19,552 nt of DNA from 66-474 sp051962095 (GTDB lineage: Bacteria; Pseudomonadota; Gammaproteobacteria; Xanthomonadales; Rhodanobacteraceae): the NCBI GenBank assembly GCA_051962095.1, contig JBQCCP010000108.1, positions 1 through 19,552 of the forward strand, written 5' to 3'. Position 1 is the first letter of the stretch. Each line of letters opens with the position of its first letter. The notes beneath the pieces are model-generated. The model had not been told where the DNA came from. It was given only the letters and a program-made list of their open reading frames with translations, and ran no database searches. The translations under genes and the position numbers were made by a program. Below, piece by piece: positions 1 through 12,281 of the stretch.

Positions 1-1
1 C

Positions 2-79
2 GGCCAACTGCGCCGGGCGCGGTCCATGCCGCGCGCGTCGAGCGTCGATGCCGACGGGCTGGAGCATTCGCATGGCTGA
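2..79 (+). CDS. possible 3' end of an upstream gene (partial)
   Basis: An open frame runs in from the left edge and stops at TGA 77-79, overlapping the ATG of the next gene at 72. That packing matches the overlapping style of the operon downstream, which is the main reason to believe it. Only about 25 residues are visible, ending in GLEHSHG, with no motif that identifies a family. The other two forward frames are also open here, so the frame choice is an inference from the overlap alone. Confidence 0.3.
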   Translation, partial: GQLRRARSMPRASSVDADGLEHSHG

Positions 80-479
80 GCCGATGGAAAAACCGTTCGG
101 CCACGAGCCCGACGCGATCAATTACCGCACGATCCTCACCCTTGCGGGCGTCCTCGCGGTGGTGGTGATCGCGATCGCGGTGGGCCTGCACCTGGCCCTG
201 ACCCGCGCGGTGATCCCGAACCACGCGGAAGCCGCGGCGCGCCCCGCGCAGATCCCGCCGAAGCCCCGCCTGCAGGCGCATCCGCAAACCGACCTCGCGA
301 AATTCCGCGCGCAAAAGGAGGCGCTGCTGTCGGGCTACGCGTGGACCGATCCGCAACACGACTACGCCCGCATTCCGATCGGGCGGGCGATACAGATTTA
401 CGCGCAACAGCATGCGCAGGCGGTGCCAGCATCCGCTTCGAGCAGCGCCAAAACGGCGGCACAAGGAGCGCAGCCGTGA
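72..479 (+). CDS. small membrane protein heading the oxidase operon, function unknown
   Basis: This 135-residue protein has one N-terminal transmembrane helix (roughly residues 21-43, rich in Val, Ile, Ala and Leu) followed by a periplasmic tail of about 90 residues. The tail contains a DLAKFRAQKEALLSGYAW stretch, then RIPIGRAIQIYAQQ, and ends in an Ala/Ser-rich segment. Proteins of this size and layout are familiar beside SCO and caa3-type oxidase genes in proteobacteria, so a role in assembly or electron entry to the oxidase is plausible, but no catalytic residues or heme motif are present. The ATG at 72 is preferred over one at 48 because GGAG (61-64) lies seven bases before it. Its stop overlaps the GTG start of the SCO gene (GTGA, 476-479), which implies coupled translation. 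Confidence 0.75.
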   Translation: MAEPMEKPFGHEPDAINYRTILTLAGVLAVVVIAIAVGLHLALTRAVIPNHAEAAARPAQIPPKPRLQAHPQTDLAKFRAQKEALLSGYAWTDPQHDYARIPIGRAIQIYAQQHAQAVPASASSSAKTAAQGAQP

Positions 480-1483
480 TTCGCGGGCGCAAGCTCTTGC
501 TCCCTCTCCCCCAAACGGCTCTTCGTTTGGGGGAGAGGGCTTTGGTGAGGGGGGTAAAGATCCGCGCTCGCCTCGAGGGTACAACACACCGGAAGGCTTG
601 CCCCCTCGCCCCGCCCTCTCCCCCATCGAGAAGCGATGGGGGAGAGGGTTCAGGCGCCCGGGCGCGCGCTGCAATTGCGAGCGCGCTCGCGTTCGTGCTG
701 CTGCTGGTGACGAACGCGTGTCCAGCGGCCCCGACCTCCCACGTCCGCGCCCCGCCCGACCTCCGCCAGCGCGTCGGCTTCGACCAGGAACTGGGCGCGC
801 AGGTGCCGCTGGATGCGGTGTTCCGCGACGCGAGCGGCAAGGCCGTCCACTTGCGCAACCTGCTGCGCGGGAAGCCGGTGCTGCTGGTGCCGGGCTACTT
901 CACCTGCAAGACGCTGTGCAGCGTGGTGCGCACCGGCGTCGCCAAAGGCGTGCGCGGCAGCGGCTTCACGCCGGGCAGGCAGTTCGACGTGGTGCTGGTC
1001 AGCATCGATCCGGACGAGACACCGGCCGACGCGCGTCGCGCGCAGCAGATGGATGCGGCGAACCATCCCGGTGCCGGCGTGACGCAATGGCATTACCTGA
1101 CCGGCACGCAGACGTCGATCGCCCCGCTGATGCACGCGATCGGCTTTCGCTATCTGTTCGACGCGCGCAGCGACCAGTTCGACCACGCGACCGGGGTCGT
1201 GGTACTGGCGCCCGAAGGCAAGGTTTCGCAATATCTGTTCGGCGTGCAGTTTCCCGCCGAAACGCTGAGGCTGGCGCTGGTGAATGCCTCGCACGGCAGC
1301 GTGGGCAACCTCATCGACCGGCTGGTGCTGCTGTGTTGCCAGTACGACACCTCGACCGGGCGTTACACGCTGACGATCCACCGGATCATGCAGGGGCTCG
1401 GCGTGTCGTTCGCGGTGCTGCTGGCGGGCTTCATCGTCTTCCTGCGCCGCGCCGAAACGCACCGCAAGGAGGCGCAGCCATGA
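476..1483 (+). CDS. sco: SCO1/SenC-family copper chaperone for cytochrome oxidase
   Basis: This is a thioredoxin-fold protein of the SCO family, which delivers copper to the CuA site of subunit II, or reduces it, on the periplasmic side. The copper ligands are visible: CKTLC (Cys144 and Cys148) and the distal His237 in DHATGVVVL. A C-terminal helix (about 308-327) after LLCCQYDTSTGRYTL would anchor it; this extended C-terminus is a variant I recognise from caa3-type oxidase clusters. The start is GTG 476, with AAGGAG at 463-468, overlapping the upstream stop. An inverted pair of palindromic repeats (502-648) lies in frame between the MIRGRK start and the hydrophobic signal (about residues 62-82), adding some 50 residues of odd Pro/Arg-rich sequence. 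No good alternative start lies between the repeat and the signal segment. The SCO identity is secure; whether export and expression survive the insertion is open. Confidence 0.88.
   Translation: MIRGRKLLLPLPQTALRLGERALVRGVKIRARLEGTTHRKACPLAPPSPPSRSDGGEGSGARARAAIASALAFVLLLVTNACPAAPTSHVRAPPDLRQRVGFDQELGAQVPLDAVFRDASGKAVHLRNLLRGKPVLLVPGYFTCKTLCSVVRTGVAKGVRGSGFTPGRQFDVVLVSIDPDETPADARRAQQMDAANHPGAGVTQWHYLTGTQTSIAPLMHAIGFRYLFDARSDQFDHATGVVVLAPEGKVSQYLFGVQFPAETLRLALVNASHGSVGNLIDRLVLLCCQYDTSTGRYTLTIHRIMQGLGVSFAVLLAGFIVFLRRAETHRKEAQP
502..648. repeat. inverted REP pair (BIME-like) inside the 5' end of the SCO gene
   Basis: There are two hairpins in opposite orientation. The first has a perfect 16-bp stem, CCCTCTCCCCCAAACG (502-517) with its complement at 524-539, followed by GGTGAGGGGG from 544. 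The second begins with CCCCCTCGCC (601-610), the near complement of that tail, and has a perfect 15-bp stem at 614-628 and 634-648. The same architecture recurs at 5901-6086. About 60 bp of unrelated sequence separates the two units. It is read through in frame by the SCO gene. Confidence 0.88.
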
Positions 1484-2462
1484 ACGGCGGCGGCTGGTTC
1501 CATTTGCTGCCCAATGCGTCCGCCAACGCGCGGCCGCTGGACACGTTGTGGTGGACGATGGTCGGACTGTGCGCGCTGGTGGCGGTCGGCGTGTTCGTGG
1601 TGATGTTCGTGTTCTGCATCCGCTACCGGAAGGGACGGCCGGCGGACCGGCACCTCGCGAAGGAAACGCTGCCGGTCGAGCTCACCTGGACGACGGTGCC
1701 GTTCCTGATCTTCATGGGCGTGTTCGTGTGGAGCCTCACGCTGTACGCGCGCAGCCGCACGCCGCCCGCGAACGCGGAAACCATCTACGTGGTCGCCAAA
1801 CAATGGATGTGGAAGGTGCAACATCCCGGCGGCCAGCGCGAGATCGACACGCTGCACGTGCCGACGGGCGTGCCGATCCGGCTGATGATGACGTCACAGG
1901 ATGTGATCCACAGTTTCTTCGTGCCGGCGTTCCGGGTGAAGCAGGACGTGCTGCCCGACCGCTACACGCAACTGTGGTTCACCGCGACGCAAACGGGCGA
2001 CTACCCGCTGTACTGCACGCAGTATTGCGGGCTCGACCATTCGAAGATGGGCGGCCAGGTGATCGTGATGGCGCCGCGCGCGTATGCGCGCTGGCTGGAT
2101 GAGAACGACACCGGCGCCAGCCTCGCGGCGCATGGCGCGGCGCTGTTCCGCGCGAAAGGCTGCAGCGGCTGCCACGGCCCCAACGCCTCGGTGCACGCGC
2201 CGGACCTCGACGGCATCTACGGCCGCATCGTGCACTTGTCGGACGGCAGCACCGTGGTCGCCGACGACCGCTACATCCACGACTCGATCATGTTGCCGGA
2301 CAAGCAGATCGTCGCGGGCTACGCGCCGATCATGCCGTCGTTCTCGGGCGAGATCAGCGAGGGCGACGTGCTCGCGATCATCGCGTATTTGAAATCCACC
2401 AAGCCGGGCCGCGTGCCTGCATACGAAAGCACGAAACAGTCCGCACGCCAAAACACCAAGCC

Positions 2463-2466
<4 letters not shown>
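1480..2466 (+). CDS. coxB: cytochrome c oxidase subunit II with fused cytochrome c (caa3 type)
   Basis: Subunit II accepts electrons from cytochrome c and passes them through CuA to subunit I. The 328-residue protein has two transmembrane helices (about 23-47 and 70-90) and then a periplasmic cupredoxin domain with CuA ligands His144, Cys179, Cys183, His187 and Met190. A C-terminal class I cytochrome c domain carries CSGCH (228-232) and the likely axial Met285. The residue between the two CuA cysteines, usually Glu, is Gln181 here (CTQYC). Glu at that place normally links CuA and the Mg site, so this is a real departure from the textbook pattern. The start overlaps the SCO stop (ATGA 1480-1483) behind a strong AAGGAGG at 1466-1472. 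The next gene overlaps in the same way. Confidence 0.96.
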
Positions 2467-4114
<1,648 letters not shown>

Positions 4115-4118
<4 letters not shown>

Positions 4119-4774
4119 ACAGCAGCACCGCCGAGCTTCGCGCGCGCGGACTGATCGCCGAGCAGTACGACGACGCGGCCCAGCAGCACGCGACCGCGCA
4201 GTTCGGGATGTGGGTGTTCCTTGCGACCGAAGTGCTGTTCTTCGGCGTGCTGTTCGCAGGCTACGCGGTGTGCCGCGTGCGCGATCCCGCGGGATTCCTC
4301 GCCGGCAGCCAGCGCACCGAGATCCTGTTCGGCGCGGTCGAGGCCGGGATTCTTCTCGTGAGCAGCGCCACCGTCACCTTCGCGGTCAACCTGATCAAGT
4401 TCGACGAGCGCCGCGTGGTCACCATATTGCTCGCGATTACCGCGCTGCTGGGCATCGCCTTCCTGGTGCTGCATGGCGTCGAGTATTCCCACGAGCACGA
4501 CGAACACCTGATGGTGGGCGTGGATTTCGCACAGCACGGCCCGCACGCGCGCGGGATCGAGTTGTTCTTTTTCCTCTACTACGCGATGACGCTGTACCAC
4601 AGCCTGCACGTGCTGATCGGCGTGTGCGTGATCGCGACGATGGGCGTGCTGGTGTGGCGCGGGAAGATCCGCGGCGAATACACGACGCCGCTGGTGGTTG
4701 CCGGGTTGTACTGGCACCTCGTGGACATCGTATGGATATTCCTGTTTCCGTTGATGTACCTGATTGGACGATAG
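4115..4774 (+). CDS. coxC: cytochrome c oxidase subunit III
   Basis: Subunit III stabilises the active site of the oxidase and helps to keep proton uptake going; it carries no redox centre. The 219-residue protein has five transmembrane helices and the family features FGMWVFLATEVLFFG near the start and YHSLHVLIG around residue 165, and it closes with WHLVDIVWIFLFPLMYL. It lacks the first two helices of the seven-helix form, as is common in bacteria. The ATG overlaps the coxA stop (ATGA 4115-4118), with GGGAG at 4103-4107. The gene ends at TAG 4772-4774, only 20 bp before a hairpin-rich repeat that separates it from subunit IV. Confidence 0.95.
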
Positions 4775-4794
4775 AAAACACCTCAACAACCCGT

Positions 4795-4974
4795 CGTCAT
4801 TCCGGACAAGCCCGCGCAGCGGGCGCGATCCGATCGCGAAGGCAGGATGCCGAAGCAAACATTGGCGAAGCCAATGGCCCGAAGGGCGAGCCACAGGATG
4901 CGGCGAGTCAATCCATTTTGCTGTTCATCAGTATCCGAAGAGCTAAATGGATCCCGGCTTTCGCCGGGATGACG
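4795..4974. repeat. 180-bp compound palindromic element between coxC and the subunit IV gene
   Basis: The ends are near-complementary: CGTCATTCCGG (4795-4805) and CCGGGATGACG (4964-4974), 10 of 11 matching. Inside is a string of short perfect hairpins: GCCCGC/GCGGGC (4810-4824), CGCGAT/ATCGCG (4824-4838), CATTGGC/GCCAATG (4860-4876), GCCC/GGGC (4877-4887) and ATCCCGGC/GCCGGGAT (4951-4970). A longer-range pair, ATCCATTT/AAATGGAT, joins 4911-4918 with 4945-4952. The end sequence is shared with the element at 13294-13415, but the insides differ. It looks like a non-coding mobile palindromic repeat; lying within the operon it could affect mRNA processing or partial termination before subunit IV. 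Confidence 0.8.
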
Positions 4975-5013
4975 GCAAAAAAACGACGCGCTGACGTTCG
5001 AATGGAGAACGAA

Positions 5014-5319
5014 ATGGACCGCGAAATCCTGAAACAAACCGCACGCACGCCGGCATTGGCATTGCTAGGATTGCTGTCGCTGCTCGCCATCAACATCGGC
5101 CTCGCCTACGCGCCGATCGGCCAGCACCTGCGGCTGCCGGTGAAGCTGACGATCTGCTTCGGGATGGCGTTCACGCTGATGGTGTTCTGCATGCACCTGC
5201 ACCGCGCGACCGGCCTGATGCGGCTGGCGGCGGCGACCGGCTTCGCCTGGCTCGCCATCATGATCGGGCTGATGCTGACCGACTACTTCACGCGCGTGGC
5301 CGTGCCTCCGCCGTGGTGA
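5014..5319 (+). CDS. cytochrome c oxidase subunit IV (bacterial small subunit)
   Basis: This 101-residue protein has three predicted transmembrane helices (about 13-33, 42-61 and 68-90), the layout of the small bacterial subunit IV that packs against subunits I and III and aids assembly. The family is recognised from size, helix layout and position directly after coxC; there are no catalytic residues. ATG 5014 is chosen because GGAG (5004-5007) lies six bases before it; an in-frame ATG at 5002 would leave that site inside the gene. It is the last oxidase gene of the cluster and is parted from coxC by the 180-bp repeat, so it may be expressed at a different level from the overlapping genes upstream. 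Confidence 0.85.
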   Translation: MDREILKQTARTPALALLGLLSLLAINIGLAYAPIGQHLRLPVKLTICFGMAFTLMVFCMHLHRATGLMRLAAATGFAWLAIMIGLMLTDYFTRVAVPPPW

Positions 5320-5394
5320 CGCGCATCCACCGAGTTCATCAGGGGTTGCGGCGGCCGTGTCCACACTGGTCGTGCACAACGAAGGAGAAATCGC

Positions 5395-5838
5395 ATGGAA
5401 CAGCAATGGGACTTCTTCAAGAAAAGCGAGACGTCGATGGGCGTCTTCTATCCGCTGCACTACATCGTCGCGGGCTACGACAACCTCGCCGACGCGCAGG
5501 CCGCCGAGGCGGCATTCCGCGAATCCGGCGTCGCCGACGAGGACGTGCGCGCGGCGAGCGGCGAGTTCGTGGCCGCGCAGCTCGAATCGCGCGGCGACCG
5601 CAACCTGATGGACAAGCTCAACAACGAGCTGGTGAAGATCTTCGGCACCGAGAAGGGCTACACCACCGAAGACAAGCAGCACGCGGGCGACGGCGGTGCG
5701 TTCCTGTTCGTGTACGCGCCCAAGGACGAGGACGCCGCGAACGCCAAGAAGGTCTTCGCACGGAACCCGCCGGTGTTCGCGCGCCGCTACCTGCGCATCG
5801 CGATCGAGCAGATCGTCACGAACCCGAAGGCGACGTGA
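5395..5838 (+). CDS. conserved-looking soluble protein of unknown function
   Basis: This 147-residue acidic protein has no signal peptide or membrane helix. The N-terminal half reads HYIVAGYDNLADAQAAEAAF followed by ESGVADEDV, a strand-helix-strand pattern like ferredoxin-fold or general-stress (YflT-like) domains. The C-terminal half has a second strand, AFLFVYAPKDED, a helix, and then RRYLRIAIEQIV. That resemblance is a fold-level guess and I assign no function. The start is well supported by AAGGAG eleven to sixteen bases before ATG 5395. It follows subunit IV after 75 bp with no clear promoter or terminator, so it may be the tail of the oxidase operon or a separate gene. Its codon use is like its neighbours. 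It ends shortly before the REP pair at 5901. Confidence 0.75.
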   Translation: MEQQWDFFKKSETSMGVFYPLHYIVAGYDNLADAQAAEAAFRESGVADEDVRAASGEFVAAQLESRGDRNLMDKLNNELVKIFGTEKGYTTEDKQHAGDGGAFLFVYAPKDEDAANAKKVFARNPPVFARRYLRIAIEQIVTNPKAT

Positions 5839-5900
5839 GCTGCCGTTCCCGGAACTTCATGCCGGGGAACAAGCCCTCTCTCTCCCGGAGCAACTTGTCT

Positions 5901-6086
5901 CCCTCTCCCCCGAGCAGCTTCTTGCTCGGGGAGAGGGCTGGGGTGAGGGGGTAGGGACTCGAATCCGACTGCGTTTTCATGGAGTGATTTTGCAGTTCGC
6001 ACAAGCACCGGACGCCGGCGCACGAGGTGCTGGCCCCCTCACCCCAACCCTCTCCCCCCAAACGAAGGAACCGTTGGGGGAGAGGG
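5901..6086. repeat. inverted REP pair (BIME-like) between convergent genes
   Basis: This is the same design as the element at 502-648. The left hairpin at 5901-5937 pairs CCCTCTCCCCCGAGCA with TGCTCGGGGAGAGGG (one bulged C) and is followed by GGTGAGGGGG (5942-5951). The exact complement of that tail, CCCCCTCACC (6034-6043), precedes the right hairpin at 6048-6086 (CCCTCTCCC arm, imperfect stem). About 80 bp of unrelated sequence lies between. It fills most of the gap between the 5395-5838 gene and the 3' end of the histidine kinase, where it could act as a bidirectional transcription barrier or mRNA-end stabiliser. Confidence 0.85.
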
Positions 6087-6098
6087 AGTCGATGCGCG

Positions 6099-9971
<3,873 letters not shown>

Positions 9972-9999
9972 GGCATCGTGATGGCGTCGCAAAGGCTCC

Positions 10000-10027
10000 A
10001 GTATAGGCCAGCACGGACCGCGTTCAA
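10000..10027 (-). promoter_or_regulatory. sigma70-like promoter of the hybrid kinase gene
   Basis: Reading the minus strand, TTGAAC (10027-10022) is followed after 16 bp by TATACT (10005-10000), matching four and five bases of the sigma70 consensus. Transcription would begin near 9993, giving a leader of about 20 nt before ATG 9971 with no evident Shine-Dalgarno sequence. It lies in the only gap between the TonB-dependent receptor stop and the kinase start, so the kinase can be expressed separately. Confidence 0.55.
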
Positions 10028-10055
10028 GCTGGCGCGCGGCGCGCTTCGCGGCCGT

Positions 10056-12281
10056 TCAGTCGAGCCGGCGGCGCACGCCGATCCGCCATGCGCGCGGCGC
10101 CGCCATTGCCCGGAACTGGGTGGTCGCCGGCTGCGCGGGATCGTAGGCCATCCCTGGCCCGTCGAACACGTTGTTTCCCAGTTCGCCATACGTGGCGTAG
10201 CGCCGATCCAGCACGTTGTCGACCGCCGCGAACACGTCCCACGCAGGCGCCGGATGCCAGTGCGCATCGAGGTCAAGCGTTGCGTAGCCGGGCAAGGCGC
10301 CGTGGCGGTCGGCGTTGTTCTCGTCGCCGCGCGCGTAGCGGCCGGACACGGCAACCAGTTCGGCGCCGAGGTCGAAACGCGGTCCCAAGGCAAGCCGCGC
10401 GGACAGCTTGATGCGCTGGCGCGGGATTTCCGGAATGCGATCGCCGGCGCGTACCGTGATCAGGCCATCGGGCAGCGCCGTGGAATTGGCCGGGCTCGAT
10501 TCCCTGAACGCCGAGCGGTAGGTCGCGTCCACGTAGTCATAATGCGCGGCGAACCGCCACGCGCCGAAGTTTCCGCGCACGCCGAATGCCACGCCCTGCC
10601 GGCGGTCGCGCGGCACGTTCTGGTAGAAGCCGGCGAGTCCACCCAGGCTGACGAACAGCAGGTCGTGGTCGAGGTCGGTGCGATACAGCGACGCATTCCA
10701 GTGCAGCGATCCCGCGAAGGTGCCGCGCGCGCCGGTCTCGAAACTGCGCGCGATCACCTGCGCCAGCGGCGGATCGGCGATGAACGCATTCGGCAACGAA
10801 CACGGCGCCTGCGGATCGGCGCAGGTCAGTTCCGAGGGCGACGGCGTGCGCGTGCCTTCACCGTAGGACGCGAACAGCGTCAGCGAGGCGTTCGGATTGA
10901 AGGCGAGACCGATTTCGGGATTGAAGCGCGTGTAGGTGTGATCGCCGTCGAGCGCGGTGCCGAGCTGGTCGTCCAGTTGGATGCGCGCGTGATTCCAGCG
11001 GCCGGCCAGCGTCAGCGCCCAGTTCGGGTCCAGCGCCAGGGTGTCGGTGAAGTACACGCCCGCGTAGCGGTCGTGGGCGCGCAGGTGCGTGTGCGGCACG
11101 GCCGCGGCGATCCCCACCGCCTGGCGCGAGGCATCGAAGGTCGCCGGCTGCCGGTCCTGCGCGAAGCGCGTGTCGCCGTCGTCGAGGCTGATGCCGACGG
11201 ACAGATGGTTGTCGTGGCCGAACCAGCGCGCGGTCGACACCGCCTGCAGCGAACCGCCGCGCGCCCGTTCGCGGCTGGACTCGAAATCGTTGAACGCGGG
11301 CGGATTCCCGGCACCCGGCGGCATCGTGTCATCGAAGTCGTCGTTGACGTTGCTGTCGAGCCCGCTGCCGCGCAGGCGGCGGTCGTGCAGGTTCGCGGCC
11401 AGGGTCAGCGTGTCGCTGAAGCGGTGCTGCGCGTTCAAGGTCACGAACAGCAAGCGGTTGTGGAACCAGTCCGGCCAGGTGTACGACCGGCGCGGATCGC
11501 CCAGCCATTCCAGCGGCAGGCTCTGGTTGCCGGACAATCGGTTGTCGGCGCCGGTGATCGCGAGGTCGAGCGCATTGGCGGCGTCGCGATAACTGCCCTT
11601 CGCGAAGACCTGCGCGATCCGGCCGGGATTGTGGGCGGCCCAGCCGTCGCTCGATTCGCGATTACCGGCGAGGTACCACGCCCAGTGCGCAGCGTGGCCG
11701 CCATCCTGCAGCGTGAGGCCGCGCGCACCGAACGAGCCGGCGTAGGCCGACGCCGCGAATCCCGGGAAATCGAAACCGCTTTTGGTTGCGAACGACAGCG
11801 CGCCGCCCAGCGTGTTGAGGCCGTACACCGGATTGGAGCCCGAGATCAGCGTCACGTTCGCGATCGCCGCCATCGGGATCAGGTCGAAATTGACGACGTC
11901 GCCGAACGGTTCATTGACGCGCACGCCGTCCACGTACACCGACAAGGCTTCGGGCGTGCCGAGCAGCGGCGAAGCATCGAACCCGCGGAAGCTCAGGTCG
12001 GGCTGCCACGGATTGTCCTGTGCGTTGCTGAGCGAGACGCCGCCCAGCCCGCGCTGCAGCAGTTGCGGCAAGGGGGGACCCGGCTGCTCGTCGATGCCGT
12101 CCGCACCGAGCATCTGCACAGTCGCGGGCACCTGCGACAGCGGTACACCCAGACCCTGCAGCGGCAACGGCGTGGCACTGACCTCGATCACCCCCAGCCG
12201 TTGCACCGTGCCGTCGGTGGCGCACGCGCCGCCTGCGACCCCGATCATCAACACCGCGAACGCAGCCGCGACGGCCTTCAC
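10056..12281 (-). CDS. TonB-dependent outer-membrane receptor, substrate unknown
   Basis: This 741-residue protein imports a ligand across the outer membrane using TonB energy. Starting from GTG 12281 it opens with a classic signal peptide (KAVAAAFAVLMIGVAGGACA), then a TonB-box-like VIEVSA and a plug domain (QVPATVQML, LSFRGFDASPLLGTPEAL, YVDGVRVNEPFGD, NPVYGLNTLGGALSF). A 22-strand-type barrel follows, with typical FASYGEGTRTPSPSEL and VFAAVDNVLDRRYATYGEL segments. The last strand ends in WRIGVRRRLD rather than the usual terminal aromatic residue, a mild oddity for outer-membrane insertion. The GTG overlaps the stop of the upstream dehydrogenase (GTGA 12281-12278), suggesting coupled translation; no strong ribosome site is seen. 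An earlier in-frame TTG at 12296 is possible. Nothing nearby (no siderophore, cobalamin or sugar genes) names the ligand. Confidence 0.9.
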   Translation of the reverse strand: MKAVAAAFAVLMIGVAGGACATDGTVQRLGVIEVSATPLPLQGLGVPLSQVPATVQMLGADGIDEQPGPPLPQLLQRGLGGVSLSNAQDNPWQPDLSFRGFDASPLLGTPEALSVYVDGVRVNEPFGDVVNFDLIPMAAIANVTLISGSNPVYGLNTLGGALSFATKSGFDFPGFAASAYAGSFGARGLTLQDGGHAAHWAWYLAGNRESSDGWAAHNPGRIAQVFAKGSYRDAANALDLAITGADNRLSGNQSLPLEWLGDPRRSYTWPDWFHNRLLFVTLNAQHRFSDTLTLAANLHDRRLRGSGLDSNVNDDFDDTMPPGAGNPPAFNDFESSRERARGGSLQAVSTARWFGHDNHLSVGISLDDGDTRFAQDRQPATFDASRQAVGIAAAVPHTHLRAHDRYAGVYFTDTLALDPNWALTLAGRWNHARIQLDDQLGTALDGDHTYTRFNPEIGLAFNPNASLTLFASYGEGTRTPSPSELTCADPQAPCSLPNAFIADPPLAQVIARSFETGARGTFAGSLHWNASLYRTDLDHDLLFVSLGGLAGFYQNVPRDRRQGVAFGVRGNFGAWRFAAHYDYVDATYRSAFRESSPANSTALPDGLITVRAGDRIPEIPRQRIKLSARLALGPRFDLGAELVAVSGRYARGDENNADRHGALPGYATLDLDAHWHPAPAWDVFAAVDNVLDRRYATYGELGNNVFDGPGMAYDPAQPATTQFRAMAAPRAWRIGVRRRLD

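Noticed and set aside
341..475. Upstream extension of the SCO frame to ATG 341
   Set aside because: It would overlap the small membrane protein by 139 bases, whereas GTG 476 has a proper ribosome site and the four-base overlap seen across the operon.
9972..9992. TTG 9992 as the kinase start
   Set aside because: The only nearby GGAG is three bases away, too close, and the predicted transcript begins at about the same base; ATG 9971 is preferred, though not strongly.
12215..12245. Possible lipoprotein signal in the TonB-dependent receptor (GGAC) and in SCO (TNAC)
   Set aside because: Neither fits the lipobox pattern at -3 and -2; ordinary signal-peptide cleavage or anchoring fits better.
10056..12281. 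TonB-dependent receptor as a copper importer serving the two oxidases
   Set aside because: No Met- or His-rich metal-binding loops stand out and the gene is coupled to a dehydrogenase, not to the oxidase genes; neighbourhood alone is not enough.
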